From Gordonia sp. PP30 (GTDB taxonomy: Bacteria > Actinomycetota > Actinomycetes > Mycobacteriales > Mycobacteriaceae), in assembly GCF_023100845.1 (NCBI RefSeq), contig NZ_CP095864.1, positions 4,092,001 to 4,156,000 on the forward strand: a stretch of 64,000 nt of DNA, given 5' to 3'. How positions within the stretch are numbered: position 1 is the stretch's first letter; the number at the start of each line of letters is the position of its first letter. Positions 16,469 through 25,442 of the stretch are shown one piece after another. Both the position numbers and the translations under genes were made by a program. The notes beneath the pieces were generated by a model. The model made no database searches. It was not told the origin of the DNA and worked only from the letters and a program-made list of their open reading frames with translations.

Positions 16469-18228
16469 CGGACCCGGTCCTCTCGGGATGGTGTGGAAGG
16501 GATGGCGCCGCGGCCTTCCAGCCGCGGAAGCGCGGTCAGCAACGACCGCGTGTAGGGATGCCGCGGGTGCTCGAAGACGTCGTCGGCCGTCCCCGATTCG
16601 ACGACCCGGCCGCCCTTCATCACCAGGATCCGATCGCTCATGTGGTGGATGACGCCCAGATCGTGGGAGATGAAGAGGTAGCTGACGCCGAGCTCGTCCT
16701 GCAGGTCGGTGAGCAGATCGAGCACCTGCGCCTGAATCGAGACGTCGAGCGCGGACACCGGTTCGTCGCACACGATCACCTCGGGTTCGGGGGCGAGCGC
16801 CCGGGCGATCGCGACGCGCTGCCGCTGACCGCCGGACAGTCGCAGCGGCGCCGCCTCGAGGTGTTCGGCGCGCAGGCCCACCTGTTCGAGCAGCCGGACC
16901 GCCCGCTGCCGCGCCTCCGCCTTGGCCGACGGCGGCCGGGGCCCGGTCGCGAGTGCGTCGAGAAGGATGCGGCCGACCGGCCAGCGCGGGTCGAACGAGC
17001 TGAGCGGGTCCTGATAGACGACCCCGATCCGGTGCCGCCGGGGACGCCGCGCCCCCACCGACAAGCTGGTCCACGCCTCGCCGTCGAGCAGCACCTCGCC
17101 GGAGGTGGCGCGCTCCAGCGCCAGGGCCATCCGCGCGGTGGTCGTCTTACCGGAGCCGGATTCGCCGACGATGCCGAGCGTCTCCCCGCGCCGCAGCGCG
17201 AACGACACGTCGTCGACGACGGTGCGGTCCACCCGGTCCGGTCCGCGATAGACCTTGGACAGGTGTCTGGCCTCGAGCACCACGTCCTCGGGGTCGATCG
17301 GCGCGCGGGTGCGCAGTGCTCCCGCCGGTTCGCCCGTGGCCGGTTTGACCAGCCGGGTGCCGCGGGTATGCGTCGACGGCACCGCGTCGAGCAGCGCCCG
17401 CGTGTAGGGATGCGCCGGCGCGTACAGCACGTCGGCGACGGTCCCCTGCTCGACGATCTCGCCGTCCTTCATCACCGCCACGTCGTCGGCGATGCGGTCG
17501 ACCACGGACAGGTCGTGGCTGATCAGGATGATCGCCTGTCCACCACGTTTGGATTCGGCGAGCAGGTCGAGGATCTGGGCCTGCACGGTCACGTCGAGCG
17601 CGGTGGTCGGCTCGTCGGCGATCAGCAGCGGCGGGTCGAGGGCGATCGCGGAGGCGATGAGCGCCCGCTGCCGCAGACCGCCGGACAGCTCGTAGGGCCG
17701 TTGCCGCGCCTTGACCTCGGGCTCGGGCACTCCGACCGAGGCGAGCAGTTCGACGGCCTTGGCACGACGCGCGGCGCGGTTTCCCCAGCGGTGCACCTTG
17801 AGCGGCTCGGCCACCTCGTCGCCGACGCGCCGCAACTGGTCGAGTGAGACCAGCGCGTCCTGCAGGACGAAGCCGATGTCGCGTCCGCGGATGCGCCGCC
17901 ACGACCGCTCCGCCAGCGCGGTGAGATCGATCGGACCGCTCCCGACGGTGGCCGCGGCCCCGGCGTCGAGTTCGAGCCGGTCGGCCCGGACCCGCGCGCC
18001 CGCACCGGTCAGGCCGACCAGGGTGCGGGCCGTCACCGACTTGCCGGACCCGGATTCGCCGACGATCGCGAGGCACCGGCCGGGCGCCACCTGGAACGAG
18101 ATGCCCTTCACCACCTCGGTGGCGCCGAAGCCGATCCGCAGATTCTCGACGGTCAGCAGTGGTCGCGGGTTCCCGCCGGGGGCGGGGGCCGCGGTGGTGC
18201 GGGGTGAATCGAGGGCGATGGCGGTCAT
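16465..18228 (-). CDS. Duplicated ATPase of a peptide/nickel-type ABC importer
   Basis: 587 aa with two complete ABC ATPase domains in tandem, equivalent to a DppD-DppF (or GsiA-like) fusion. Domain 1: Walker A GESGSGKS at 57-64, signature LSGGLRQR, Walker B LLIADEPTTALD. Domain 2: Walker A GESGSGKT, signature LSGGQRQR, Walker B VIVCDEPVSALD. Both end with the HPYTRALL/HPYTRSLL sequence typical of oligopeptide-type ATPases. The start at 18228 overlaps the permease stop. It powers the import system formed with the two permeases and the binding lipoprotein encoded just upstream. Confidence 0.95.
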   Translation of the reverse strand: MTAIALDSPRTTAAPAPGGNPRPLLTVENLRIGFGATEVVKGISFQVAPGRCLAIVGESGSGKSVTARTLVGLTGAGARVRADRLELDAGAAATVGSGPIDLTALAERSWRRIRGRDIGFVLQDALVSLDQLRRVGDEVAEPLKVHRWGNRAARRAKAVELLASVGVPEPEVKARQRPYELSGGLRQRALIASAIALDPPLLIADEPTTALDVTVQAQILDLLAESKRGGQAIILISHDLSVVDRIADDVAVMKDGEIVEQGTVADVLYAPAHPYTRALLDAVPSTHTRGTRLVKPATGEPAGALRTRAPIDPEDVVLEARHLSKVYRGPDRVDRTVVDDVSFALRRGETLGIVGESGSGKTTTARMALALERATSGEVLLDGEAWTSLSVGARRPRRHRIGVVYQDPLSSFDPRWPVGRILLDALATGPRPPSAKAEARQRAVRLLEQVGLRAEHLEAAPLRLSGGQRQRVAIARALAPEPEVIVCDEPVSALDVSIQAQVLDLLTDLQDELGVSYLFISHDLGVIHHMSDRILVMKGGRVVESGTADDVFEHPRHPYTRSLLTALPRLEGRGAIPSTPSREDRVR

Positions 18229-19103
18229 CGGCCCGCTCCTTCCAGTCGTTGTTGCGCGGCCCGGCCGAGGGTGGTGACCGAGATCGCGAAGAGGACGATG
18301 ACCAGGCCCGGCAGGATCTCCAGCCACCAGTTGGTGGTGATGTAGTTGCGGCCGGCGTCGAGCAGCGCTCCCCATTCGGGGCTGGGCGGACGCACCCCGA
18401 GCCCGAGGAAGGCCAGCGACGACGCCCAGACGATCGACTGCCCGATGCCGAGGGTGACGACGGCGACCATCGGCCGCATCGCGTTGGGGAACAGGTGTCT
18501 CCGGATCACGGTCGCCCGCGAGTGCCCGAGCGCGGTCGCCGCCTCGATGTAGCCCGCACCGCGCACGCTGAGGACCTGCCCGCGCACCATCCGCGCGTAG
18601 CCGGGCATCGAGCTCACGCCCACCGCCACGATCGACGTGGTGGCCGACGGCCCGTAGATCGAGACCACCAGCAGCGCGGCCAGTAGCGCCGGGAAGGCGA
18701 AGAACACCTCGAGGATCCGGGTGATGATCGCGTCGACCACACCGCCGGCCAGGGCCGCGGTGAAGCCGAACACGATCGCCAGGCCCATGGCGATGCCGGT
18801 GGCACCGAGCCCGATGCCGAGCGACAGCCGGGTGCCGTAGACCGCCCGGGAGAACACGTCACGACCCGCCTCGTCGGTGCCGAACAGGTGCTGCCACGAC
18901 GGCGACGCGAGGGGGTTGTTCAGGTCGATCGCCGTCGCCGAGTGCGGCGCGAGGAGGCCCGGGAAGACGGCCGCCACCGCGATGAGGGCGACGAACAGGC
19001 CGGCGAGGATCAGGCCCGGGCGGAGTCCGGACAGGCGGGCGGCGAAGGCGTCGAGGGCATCGCGGACCGGCGATGATCCGGCGGACGGGGCGAGGGAGGT
19101 CAT
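18225..19103 (-). CDS. ABC importer permease, DppC type
   Basis: 292 aa inner-membrane permease with about six helices. The cytoplasmic signature for ATPase contact is EAATALGHSRATVIRRHLFPNAMRP (EAA loop), and the N-terminal HLFGTDEAGRDVFSRAVYGTRLSLGIG is characteristic of DppC/OppC. It forms the second half of the translocation pore with the DppB-type subunit, whose stop it overlaps by 4 bp. Confidence 0.95.
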   Translation of the reverse strand: MTSLAPSAGSSPVRDALDAFAARLSGLRPGLILAGLFVALIAVAAVFPGLLAPHSATAIDLNNPLASPSWQHLFGTDEAGRDVFSRAVYGTRLSLGIGLGATGIAMGLAIVFGFTAALAGGVVDAIITRILEVFFAFPALLAALLVVSIYGPSATTSIVAVGVSSMPGYARMVRGQVLSVRGAGYIEAATALGHSRATVIRRHLFPNAMRPMVAVVTLGIGQSIVWASSLAFLGLGVRPPSPEWGALLDAGRNYITTNWWLEILPGLVIVLFAISVTTLGRAAQQRLEGAGR

Positions 19104-20092
19104 GATGCACGCAGCCTGGGGTCGATGAGCGAGTACGCGAGATCGACGAGCAGATTCGCGACGATGTAGATGGCGGCGACCACCACGACGACACCGGCCA
19201 CCGTGGGGACATCGCGGGTGTTGACGGCGGTGACCAGCACCTGCCCGATTCCCGGCCGGCCGTAGATGTTCTCCACGATCACCGCGCCGGAGATCAGCGC
19301 GCCGAGCGCCCAGCCGGAGAGGCTGATGGCCGGGATCACCGCGTGCCGGAGCCCGTGCCCGAGCCGGACCGCGGTGTCACCGAGTCCGCGGGTACGGGCG
19401 GTGGTGATGAAGGGCTGGTCGAGCACCTTGTCGAACTCGTCGCGGATCACCTGGCCGAGGAAGCCGCTCAGCGGTATCGCGAGGGTGAGGACCGGCAGCA
19501 CCGTGCCGGCGATCCCGTTGCCGCCGATCACCGGGAACAGCGGAATCTGCACGGCGAACAGCACCAGCAGGATCATGCCGACCCAGTACTGCGGCAGGCT
19601 CGCCGTGAAGGCCTCGATCGACGAGCCCAGGCCGCCGAGGAACCGGCCGCGCTTCACGGTGAGCAGACTGCCCGTCACCGCGATGAGCCACGCGACCACC
19701 AGCGCCAGCAGGGTGAGCACCAGGCTCGGGCCGAGCTGGGCGCCGATGATCTCGGTGACCGGCTTGTACTGCGAATACGACGTCCCCAGGTCGCCGGTGA
19801 AGAAGCCGCCGATGTAGTGGAGCCACTGCTGCACCAGCGACTGGTCGAAGCCGAACTGCCGGTTGACCGGCGCGAGCTGGCCTGCCGTGTACGACTCGTC
19901 GCGGCCGCTGCGGATGTTGAGGATCGCGGTGGCCCGGTCACCGGGCACCGCGAGCTGCGCGGCCCAGGCGACCGTCGCCGCGGCGATCAGGACCGCGATG
20001 CCCGACACGATCTTGACGATGAGCCGTCGTGCGGCCCGTGCGGTGACCCAGACCGGGCGCCCGGCGGCCCCGGTGGGAAGGAAGGTGGTCAT
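19100..20092 (-). CDS. ABC importer permease, DppB type
   Basis: 330 aa permease. It has an N-terminal helix (residues about 23-48), an extracytoplasmic loop with NRQFGFDQSLVQQWLHYIGG and GDLGTSYSQYKPV typical of DppB/OppB, and a C-terminal EAA-type loop around TARTRGLGDTAVRLGHGLRHAVIP. It pairs with the DppC-type subunit. The binding-protein gene lies 21 bp upstream on the same strand, so all importer components are in one transcript. Confidence 0.95.
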   Translation of the reverse strand: MTTFLPTGAAGRPVWVTARAARRLIVKIVSGIAVLIAAATVAWAAQLAVPGDRATAILNIRSGRDESYTAGQLAPVNRQFGFDQSLVQQWLHYIGGFFTGDLGTSYSQYKPVTEIIGAQLGPSLVLTLLALVVAWLIAVTGSLLTVKRGRFLGGLGSSIEAFTASLPQYWVGMILLVLFAVQIPLFPVIGGNGIAGTVLPVLTLAIPLSGFLGQVIRDEFDKVLDQPFITTARTRGLGDTAVRLGHGLRHAVIPAISLSGWALGALISGAVIVENIYGRPGIGQVLVTAVNTRDVPTVAGVVVVVAAIYIVANLLVDLAYSLIDPRLRAS

Positions 20093-20113
20093 CTCGATGC
20101 GTCTCCCGTGCGG

Positions 20114-21736
20114 TCACTTCGTGAGGTAGGCGTCGGAGAACACCGGCTCGCCCTGGCTCTTCTCGACCCAGAAGTCGTGCAACCGGTTCGACGACGCGAT
20201 CAGCGAACTCTGCGTGTACAGGCCGATGCCCGCGGCGTCGTCGGCGATGGTCTGCTGGGCCTGCCGGTACTGGGCGAAGCCGGCCGTGGTGTCGGGGTTG
20301 GTGTTGGCGGCGTTGATCAGCGACGTGAGCTGCGGGTCGTTGAAGAACGACCGGTTGTTGCCGTTCGGATCGGTGGGCGTGCCGGCGCGCCAGACGATCC
20401 ACAGGATCGCCGGGCTCGGGCTGGTCCAGTACGACGGCAGCGCGTCGTACGTGGCCGGATCGCTGTACTTGCCACCCCAGAGCTCGGCCATCGTCGCCGG
20501 GATCAGTTCGACGTCGAAACCGTTCTGCTTCCACTGCTCCTGGAGCGCCTGCAGGATCGTCGCGCCCTCGGGGGTGATGAACGAGCCCGCACCGTAGACC
20601 ACCCGGATGGTCAGCGACTTGCCGTCCTTGCGGTAGATGCCGCCGTCACCCTTGGTCCAGCCGGCCTGCCGGAGCAGGTCGGCCGCCTTGGCCGGGTTGT
20701 ACGGGTACGGGTCGCCGCCGAGGTAGGCGGGCGTGGACTGCGAGACCGCCGCGTTCGGCTCATACGGGATGACGCCATGGAAGCCGGCCTGCACGGCGGA
20801 CTTCCGGTCGGCCGCGTACCCGAAGGCCTGCCGGACGCGCTTGTCGGTGAACGGCCCCTGCTGCGTGTTGACCGAGAAGGAGACCGGCTTGCCCGGGGTG
20901 ATGTACCGGATCGTGTTCTTGAACCGCTGCTGCGCGTCCTTCCAGCGCACGGTCGGCACCTCGTAGATCGCGTCCGACTGGCCGGTGGTCAGCGAGGCGT
21001 ACCGGGAGGTGGCGTCGGGGACGAACTTCCAGTTGATCGCGTCGACGAGCGCCGGTCCCTGGTGCTTGGCGGTGGCCGGCCAGGACGTGTAGTCCGGGTT
21101 CCGCTTGAAGGTGACCTGCTGCCCCTTCTTCCATTCCGCGACGGTGAAGGCACCCGACCCGATGGGTTTCTCGCAGTTCTCCTCGGCACTGCGCGTCTTC
21201 AGGGCGGTCGGCGACTGGATGCCGAAGTAGCCCTGGGTGATCAGCCGCAGGAACTCCGGGTACGGGTCGCTCAGGTGGATCGCGACGTGCTGCGGATCGA
21301 CGGCCTCCGCAGACGTGAAGTACGGCGAGATGGAGACCTTGGCGGTGCTGTTGAGGTCACCGTGAGCGAACTGGCCGAAGTTGTAGGCGACGGCGGCGGC
21401 GTCGAGCGGGGTGCCGTCGGTGAACTTGACGCCCGGCTTGAGCGCGAAGGTGTAGGTGCGCCCGTCCGGCGACACCTCCCACGACTGCGCGAGCCACGGC
21501 TTGACGGTGCCGTCGTCTGCGAGGGTGACCAGGCCGTCGAGTACCTGCCGGGAGATGTACGCCTGCTGGATCCAGCCGCCGAAGATGCATGGCGGCTCCT
21601 GGACGTGCGCGTACTCGATGGTGCCGCCCTGGATGCGCTCACCGCTGCCGGACTCGCCGGAACCGCAGGCGGTGACTCCGGCCAGGAGGGCACCGGCGGC
21701 GGTGAGGGCGAGGGTCGGTCGGAGGTACTTCTTCAT
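20114..21736 (-). CDS. Substrate-binding lipoprotein (SBP_bac_5 family)
   Basis: 540 aa with a lipoprotein signal peptide: basic start MKKYLRP, hydrophobic stretch and lipobox GVTAC with the modified Cys at 24. The mature part is a large family 5 solute-binding protein; typical sequences are LAQSWEVSPDGRTYTFALKPG and KFTDGTPLDAAAVAYNFG. Family 5 proteins bind peptides, nickel chelates, glutathione and other medium-sized solutes. Here the operon partners are flavin monooxygenases, which points to a C-S or C-N containing organic compound. Ligand identity cannot be read from sequence. Confidence 0.93.
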   Translation of the reverse strand: MKKYLRPTLALTAAGALLAGVTACGSGESGSGERIQGGTIEYAHVQEPPCIFGGWIQQAYISRQVLDGLVTLADDGTVKPWLAQSWEVSPDGRTYTFALKPGVKFTDGTPLDAAAVAYNFGQFAHGDLNSTAKVSISPYFTSAEAVDPQHVAIHLSDPYPEFLRLITQGYFGIQSPTALKTRSAEENCEKPIGSGAFTVAEWKKGQQVTFKRNPDYTSWPATAKHQGPALVDAINWKFVPDATSRYASLTTGQSDAIYEVPTVRWKDAQQRFKNTIRYITPGKPVSFSVNTQQGPFTDKRVRQAFGYAADRKSAVQAGFHGVIPYEPNAAVSQSTPAYLGGDPYPYNPAKAADLLRQAGWTKGDGGIYRKDGKSLTIRVVYGAGSFITPEGATILQALQEQWKQNGFDVELIPATMAELWGGKYSDPATYDALPSYWTSPSPAILWIVWRAGTPTDPNGNNRSFFNDPQLTSLINAANTNPDTTAGFAQYRQAQQTIADDAAGIGLYTQSSLIASSNRLHDFWVEKSQGEPVFSDAYLTK

Positions 21737-21802
21737 TACCGTGCTTTCGTCGGTGAGCTCGATACGCCGAGCGGGGTGGGTTGAGGGCGACCGCGGGTGC
21801 GG

Positions 21803-23224
21803 TCAGGAGGCGGCGGGCTGGGGATCGGCGATCCCGGCCCGGCGCGGCAGGTGCTTGCCGCCGCGGTAGCGGGCGGCCGGGTGGTCGTCGGGCAGCCTGG
21901 GGCCGCGGCCGAAGATCCGGTCGCGCAGTGTCTCGGACGGGTCGTACGACTCGCGGAGACGACCGCGTCGCCGGAGCACCGGCACCACCAGCTCGATGAA
22001 GTCGCGCGCCGTGTCGTAGGAGTGGTACTGCAGCAGGTTGATGCCGTCCAGATCGAGATCGTCGAGCCAGCCTTCGATGGCATCGGCGACCTGTTCGGGG
22101 TCGCCCACCGCGAACAGCGGGTGGCGGGCGAGGTCGCCGAAACCGGCAAGGAACTCGCCGACCGTGGTGTCCGGTCCCGCTTCGGTGCGCCCGCGGTGGC
22201 GGCCGAGCGGCAGGGTGTCGAGCCGCTGTTCCGGCGGCAGCGCGGTCGGATCCCAGGTCAGCCCGGCGTGCGCCAGGTAGCCTTCCGGGTCGGACCAGCG
22301 CTGGTATTCGGCGAGTTTGGCGCGGGCCCGCGCCTGCGTCGGTGCCACCACGATGCCCGCGGTGGTGATGACCTTCAGGTCGTCGCGGTCGCGGCCGGCC
22401 GCCTCGGCGGCGTCCTTCAGCGCGGCGATCAGGGCCTTGAGCTGCGCCGGGGACGACCCGCCGGTGAACACCACCTCGGCGTGCTTCCCGGCGAACCCGG
22501 TGCCGGCGGGCGAGGCGGTCGCGGTGAACAGGACCGGTGTGCGCTGGCGGCTCGGGCTGGGCAGCTGCGGCCCCTCGACCCGGAAGTACCGGCCGACATG
22601 GTCGATCGGCCGGATCTTCGCGGGATCGGCGAACACGTTGTTCTCGCGGTCGGCGACGATCGCGTCGTCGTCCCAGCTGCCCTCCCACAGCTTGTAGAGG
22701 ACGTCGAGGTATTCGTCGGCGATCTCGAACCGGGTGTCGTGGTCGATCTCGTCGTCGCGGCCGTGATTGCGGGCCGCGTTCGGCAGGTACGACGTCACGA
22801 TGTTCCAGCCGACGCGGCCCTTGGTGAGGTGGTCGAGGGTCGACGCGCGCCGCGCCCACGAGAACGGGGGCTCGTAGGTGGTGGAGAAGGTGATGCCGAA
22901 GCCGAGGTGCCGCGTCACCGCGGCCATCGCGGGCACCACCGACGCCGGGTCGTTGTTCGGGATCTGCAGGCCCCGCACGATCGCGGTCTCCGCCGAACCG
23001 CGGAACACGTCGTAGGTGCCCAGCACGTCGGCTAGGAACACCGCGTCGAAACCGCCGTCTTCGAGCAGTCGGGCCAGCCCCGTCCAGTACTCGATGTCGT
23101 TGACGTTCTCGCGCCGGTTCCCGGGCAGCCGCCACAGACCGTGCGTGATGTGGCTGACGCAGTTCATCTCGAACAGGTTGAGGATGAGCCGCTTGGGCGG
23201 CCGGGGAGTCTCGGGCGCACCCAT
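21803..23224 (-). CDS. NtaA/DszA-family FMN-dependent monooxygenase (LLM 2)
   Basis: 473 aa LLM flavin monooxygenase, more distant from LLM 1 and 3 than those are from each other. Family sequences: LNLFEMNCVSHITHGLWRLP, NNDPASVVPAM, GRVGWNIVTSYLPNAARNHG, PVLFTATASPAGTGFAGKHAEVVFTGG. Its start overlaps the stop of LLM 1 by one base (TGATG), showing translational coupling. It is followed by a 66-bp gap before the binding-protein gene. Such enzymes oxidise and cleave C-S or C-N bonds using reduced FMN and oxygen; three different copies in one operon suggest successive steps or a range of substrates. Confidence 0.9.
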   Translation of the reverse strand: MGAPETPRPPKRLILNLFEMNCVSHITHGLWRLPGNRRENVNDIEYWTGLARLLEDGGFDAVFLADVLGTYDVFRGSAETAIVRGLQIPNNDPASVVPAMAAVTRHLGFGITFSTTYEPPFSWARRASTLDHLTKGRVGWNIVTSYLPNAARNHGRDDEIDHDTRFEIADEYLDVLYKLWEGSWDDDAIVADRENNVFADPAKIRPIDHVGRYFRVEGPQLPSPSRQRTPVLFTATASPAGTGFAGKHAEVVFTGGSSPAQLKALIAALKDAAEAAGRDRDDLKVITTAGIVVAPTQARARAKLAEYQRWSDPEGYLAHAGLTWDPTALPPEQRLDTLPLGRHRGRTEAGPDTTVGEFLAGFGDLARHPLFAVGDPEQVADAIEGWLDDLDLDGINLLQYHSYDTARDFIELVVPVLRRRGRLRESYDPSETLRDRIFGRGPRLPDDHPAARYRGGKHLPRRAGIADPQPAAS

Positions 23225-24639
23225 CAGACGCCCGCCTCGGCGAGCTCGGCGGCCGTCTCCGGTGCCGCGCCGAACGCGCCGCGGTACCGGGCCGCCTGAT
23301 GACGCTCGGGAAGGCGGTCACCCGCGCCGAACAGCTTCTGCCGCAACGACCCCTCACGGTACTCGCGCTGCGCCAGGCCGCGGTCCTGCAAGACCGGGAT
23401 CACGTGGTCGACGAACTCCTCGTACGACGTCGGGATCTCGTAGTTCACCAGGTTGATGCCGTCGACGCCGTGCGCCCGCCAGTTCGCCAGGCCGTCCGCG
23501 ATCTGCTCCGGCGTGCCGACGATCCGCAGGCTGGTCGCCGTGTAGTGGGCGACGTCGCGCAACGTGGCGGGACGATCGGTGACCACGCCCCGGATCCACC
23601 CGACGATCGACTGCACGCCTTCGGTCTGGATCTCGCCGACCGGGGTGTCGAGGTCCTCGTGCCCGAAGTCGATGCCGAGCGCCCCGGACAGATGCGACAG
23701 CTGGGCGTCGTAGTCGATCCATTCGTCGAGTTCGGCGGCCTTGCGCTCGGCCTCGGCCTCGGTCGACGCCGGCACCACGTACAGGCCCTGGAAGAACTTC
23801 AGGTCGTCGGCGCGACGGCCCACCGCCACGGCCCGCTCCCGGATGTCGGTGGTGTCCCGCAGTGCGGCGGCCGGATTCGGCGACTGCACGAAGACCGCCT
23901 CGGCGTTCTTCGCGGCGAACGTGCGGCCGGCCTCGGAGGCCCCGGCCTGGAAGAGCAGCGGGGTGCGCTGCGGACTCGGGCTCACCAGGTGCGGTCCCTC
24001 GACGCGGTACCGCGGGCCGACGTGATCGATGCGGTGCACCTTGTCGTAGTCGGCGTGGATCCCCCGCTCCCGGTCCTGGACCAGGGCATCCTCGTCCCAG
24101 CTGCCCTCCCAGAGCTTGTAGGTGACGTCGACGTACTCGTCGGCCCACGCGTAGCGCTCGTCGTGCGCGGTGAGGCCGTCCAGCCCGAAGTTGCGGCTCG
24201 CATTGGGCAGATAGTTGGTCACGATGTTCCAGGCGATCCGTCCCTGCGTCGCGTGATCGAGCGTGGAGATCCGCCGCGCGAAGTTGAACGGGTGCTCCTG
24301 CAGGATGCTGGCGGTGAACGCGATGCCCAGGTGCTCGGTGGCGTACGCGAGAGCGCTGGCCAGCACGCTCGGGTCGTTGCTGGGAACCTGCAGCCCGGCC
24401 TCGAAGTACTTGCGCTCGTCGCCGCGGTAGGGCGCGTACAGGCCCACGACGTCGGCGAAGAAGATCGCGTCGAACTTGCCCCGCTCCAGGGTCCTGGCGA
24501 GATTCACCCAGTGATCGAGGCTGTTGAAATCGGCCTGTCGTGCCGAGGGCCGGCGCCAGGTCCCCTGCACGATGTGGCTGGTCGTGTTCATGACGAAAGC
24601 TGCGAAATGCAACGGCTTGTCGGGGCGCGGTGCGTTCAT
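23224..24639 (-). CDS. NtaA/DszA-family FMN-dependent monooxygenase (LLM 1)
   Basis: 471 aa. The start is placed at ATG 24639 (CGGAGA in front), giving the family N-terminus LHFAAFVMNTTSHIVQGTWR; the open frame extends 39 codons further, but that part has no family similarity. Other family sequences are SNDPSVLASAL, GRIAWNIVTNYLPNASRNFG and PLLFQAGASEAGRTFAAKNAEAVF. It is the first gene of the operon. Close resemblance to LLM 3 at the other end suggests the operon grew by duplication. The reduced flavin must come from a reductase encoded elsewhere. Confidence 0.9.
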   Translation of the reverse strand: MNAPRPDKPLHFAAFVMNTTSHIVQGTWRRPSARQADFNSLDHWVNLARTLERGKFDAIFFADVVGLYAPYRGDERKYFEAGLQVPSNDPSVLASALAYATEHLGIAFTASILQEHPFNFARRISTLDHATQGRIAWNIVTNYLPNASRNFGLDGLTAHDERYAWADEYVDVTYKLWEGSWDEDALVQDRERGIHADYDKVHRIDHVGPRYRVEGPHLVSPSPQRTPLLFQAGASEAGRTFAAKNAEAVFVQSPNPAAALRDTTDIRERAVAVGRRADDLKFFQGLYVVPASTEAEAERKAAELDEWIDYDAQLSHLSGALGIDFGHEDLDTPVGEIQTEGVQSIVGWIRGVVTDRPATLRDVAHYTATSLRIVGTPEQIADGLANWRAHGVDGINLVNYEIPTSYEEFVDHVIPVLQDRGLAQREYREGSLRQKLFGAGDRLPERHQAARYRGAFGAAPETAAELAEAGV

Positions 24640-24949
24640 GTCTCCGGGGTTCCTCACGGCTCTGCGACGGGATGTCCACAGAACGATAGGGAGACGCGGA
24701 CATCCGTCCCACAGTTGCGCCCAGACCGCGCAAATCGCCCTATCACCGCAGGTCAAAACCCTATTCCGGAATCGGCAATTCGGCCCACGGCGGGTTTGAC
24801 CCGCCCTCTTCCGGTCGCCCCTCGACGGCGTGCCGCCGCGAGTTCAGCCAACGCGCGCTCCGGACCCGCGAAGGCGGGGCCACCACCGTGCAGTCAGACG
24901 AAGAAAGGGGACCGCCGGCCTGGCGGTCCCCTTCGTCATCGGTCGTCGT
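24640..24949. other. Upstream region of the monooxygenase-importer operon
   Basis: 310 bp without a gene. It holds an inverted repeat GGATGTCC (24670-24677)/GGACATCC (24698-24705) 30 bp before the LLM 1 start, a 10-bp palindrome ATTCCGGAAT near 24763-24772, three CCCTAT-type motifs on alternating strands, and a TTGACC (24751-24756, minus) that could be a -35 without a convincing -10. These are candidate control sites; the regulator is not in the window. Confidence 0.5.
24907..24931. terminator. Hairpin terminator after the excalibur pseudogene
   Basis: GGGGACCGCC (24907-24916) and GGCGGTCCCC (24922-24931), perfect 10-bp stem with 5-nt loop. On the minus strand it is followed by TTTCTTCG. Confidence 0.75.
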
Positions 24950-25388
24950 TCACTTCTTCTCGCAGGCGATCCCGTCCTTGTCACGGTCGAGCCGGGCACC
25001 AGAGGTCGTACACGGCCTTGTTCACGCGGAAGGTGGTCACCGGCTTCGATCGGCCGCTCACCTTGTCCCGCGCGCCCGGCCGGGCCACGCCGTGCGGGAA
25101 GCTCTTGTGGAGGGCGGTGCAGTTCTTGTACGCGACCGGCGCGGCGGCGGCCGGCGACACCGGAGCGAGCGACAGGAGCCCGCCGAGAACGGCGGTGCCG
25201 GCGAGCATGGAGAGAGTTCTAGGCCGTGTCTCCTAAGTCTTCTCCGTAGGCATCGGTGGATCCGCTGGGCGGCTGGCAAGGCGGAGGAGGGAGGCATAGC
25301 GGCGCTATGCCGACCGACGACAACGCCGCCAGGCGTTCAGCGGGCCGCCGAGGCCCGGAAAGAGACTTAGGAGACATGGCCTCGTCAT
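24950..25388 (-). pseudogene. Excalibur-domain secreted protein, disrupted twice
   Basis: The body encodes a signal peptide (MLAGTAVLGGLLSLAPVSPAAA) and the excalibur start YKNCTALHKSFPHG ... KPVTTFRVNKAVYDL. The final calcium-binding part, DRDKDGIACEKK, lies in the next frame and ends at the TGA at 24950, so one base is inserted near 24998-25006. At the 5' end the frame upstream of ATG 25208 reads R-T-L-S and then meets an inverted-repeat element. Beyond it, ATG ACG at 25383-25388 restores a natural start (M-T-R-T-L-S-M-L-A-G) in frame. So the gene was split by an element 12 nt after that internal ATG was preceded by its true start, and carries a separate frameshift. A sequencing error could explain the frameshift but not the insertion. 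Confidence 0.75.
25221..25382. mobile_element. MITE-like 162-bp inverted-repeat element
   Basis: The two ends are 20-bp inverted repeats with one mismatch: AGGCCGTGTCTCCTAAGTCT at 25221-25240 and its complement at 25363-25382. No coding capacity. The interior has a hairpin GCATAGC/GCTATGC around 25294-25310. CT occurs on both sides (25219-25220 and 25381-25382), so exact ends are uncertain by 2 bp. Ends of the GTGTCTCCTAAG type resemble those of some IS5-family elements, so this may be a non-autonomous derivative moved by such a transposase. It interrupts the excalibur gene. Confidence 0.7.
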
Positions 25389-25442
25389 GCGCGGCATGGT
25401 AGAGGCCGGCCGGTCGTGTCGTACGAACAGACGACGGATCGG

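Noticed and set aside
25221..25382. Transcription terminator reading of the long inverted repeat
   Set aside because: The 20-bp arms are 122 nt apart and lie precisely inside a reconstructable reading frame, which fits an inserted element better.
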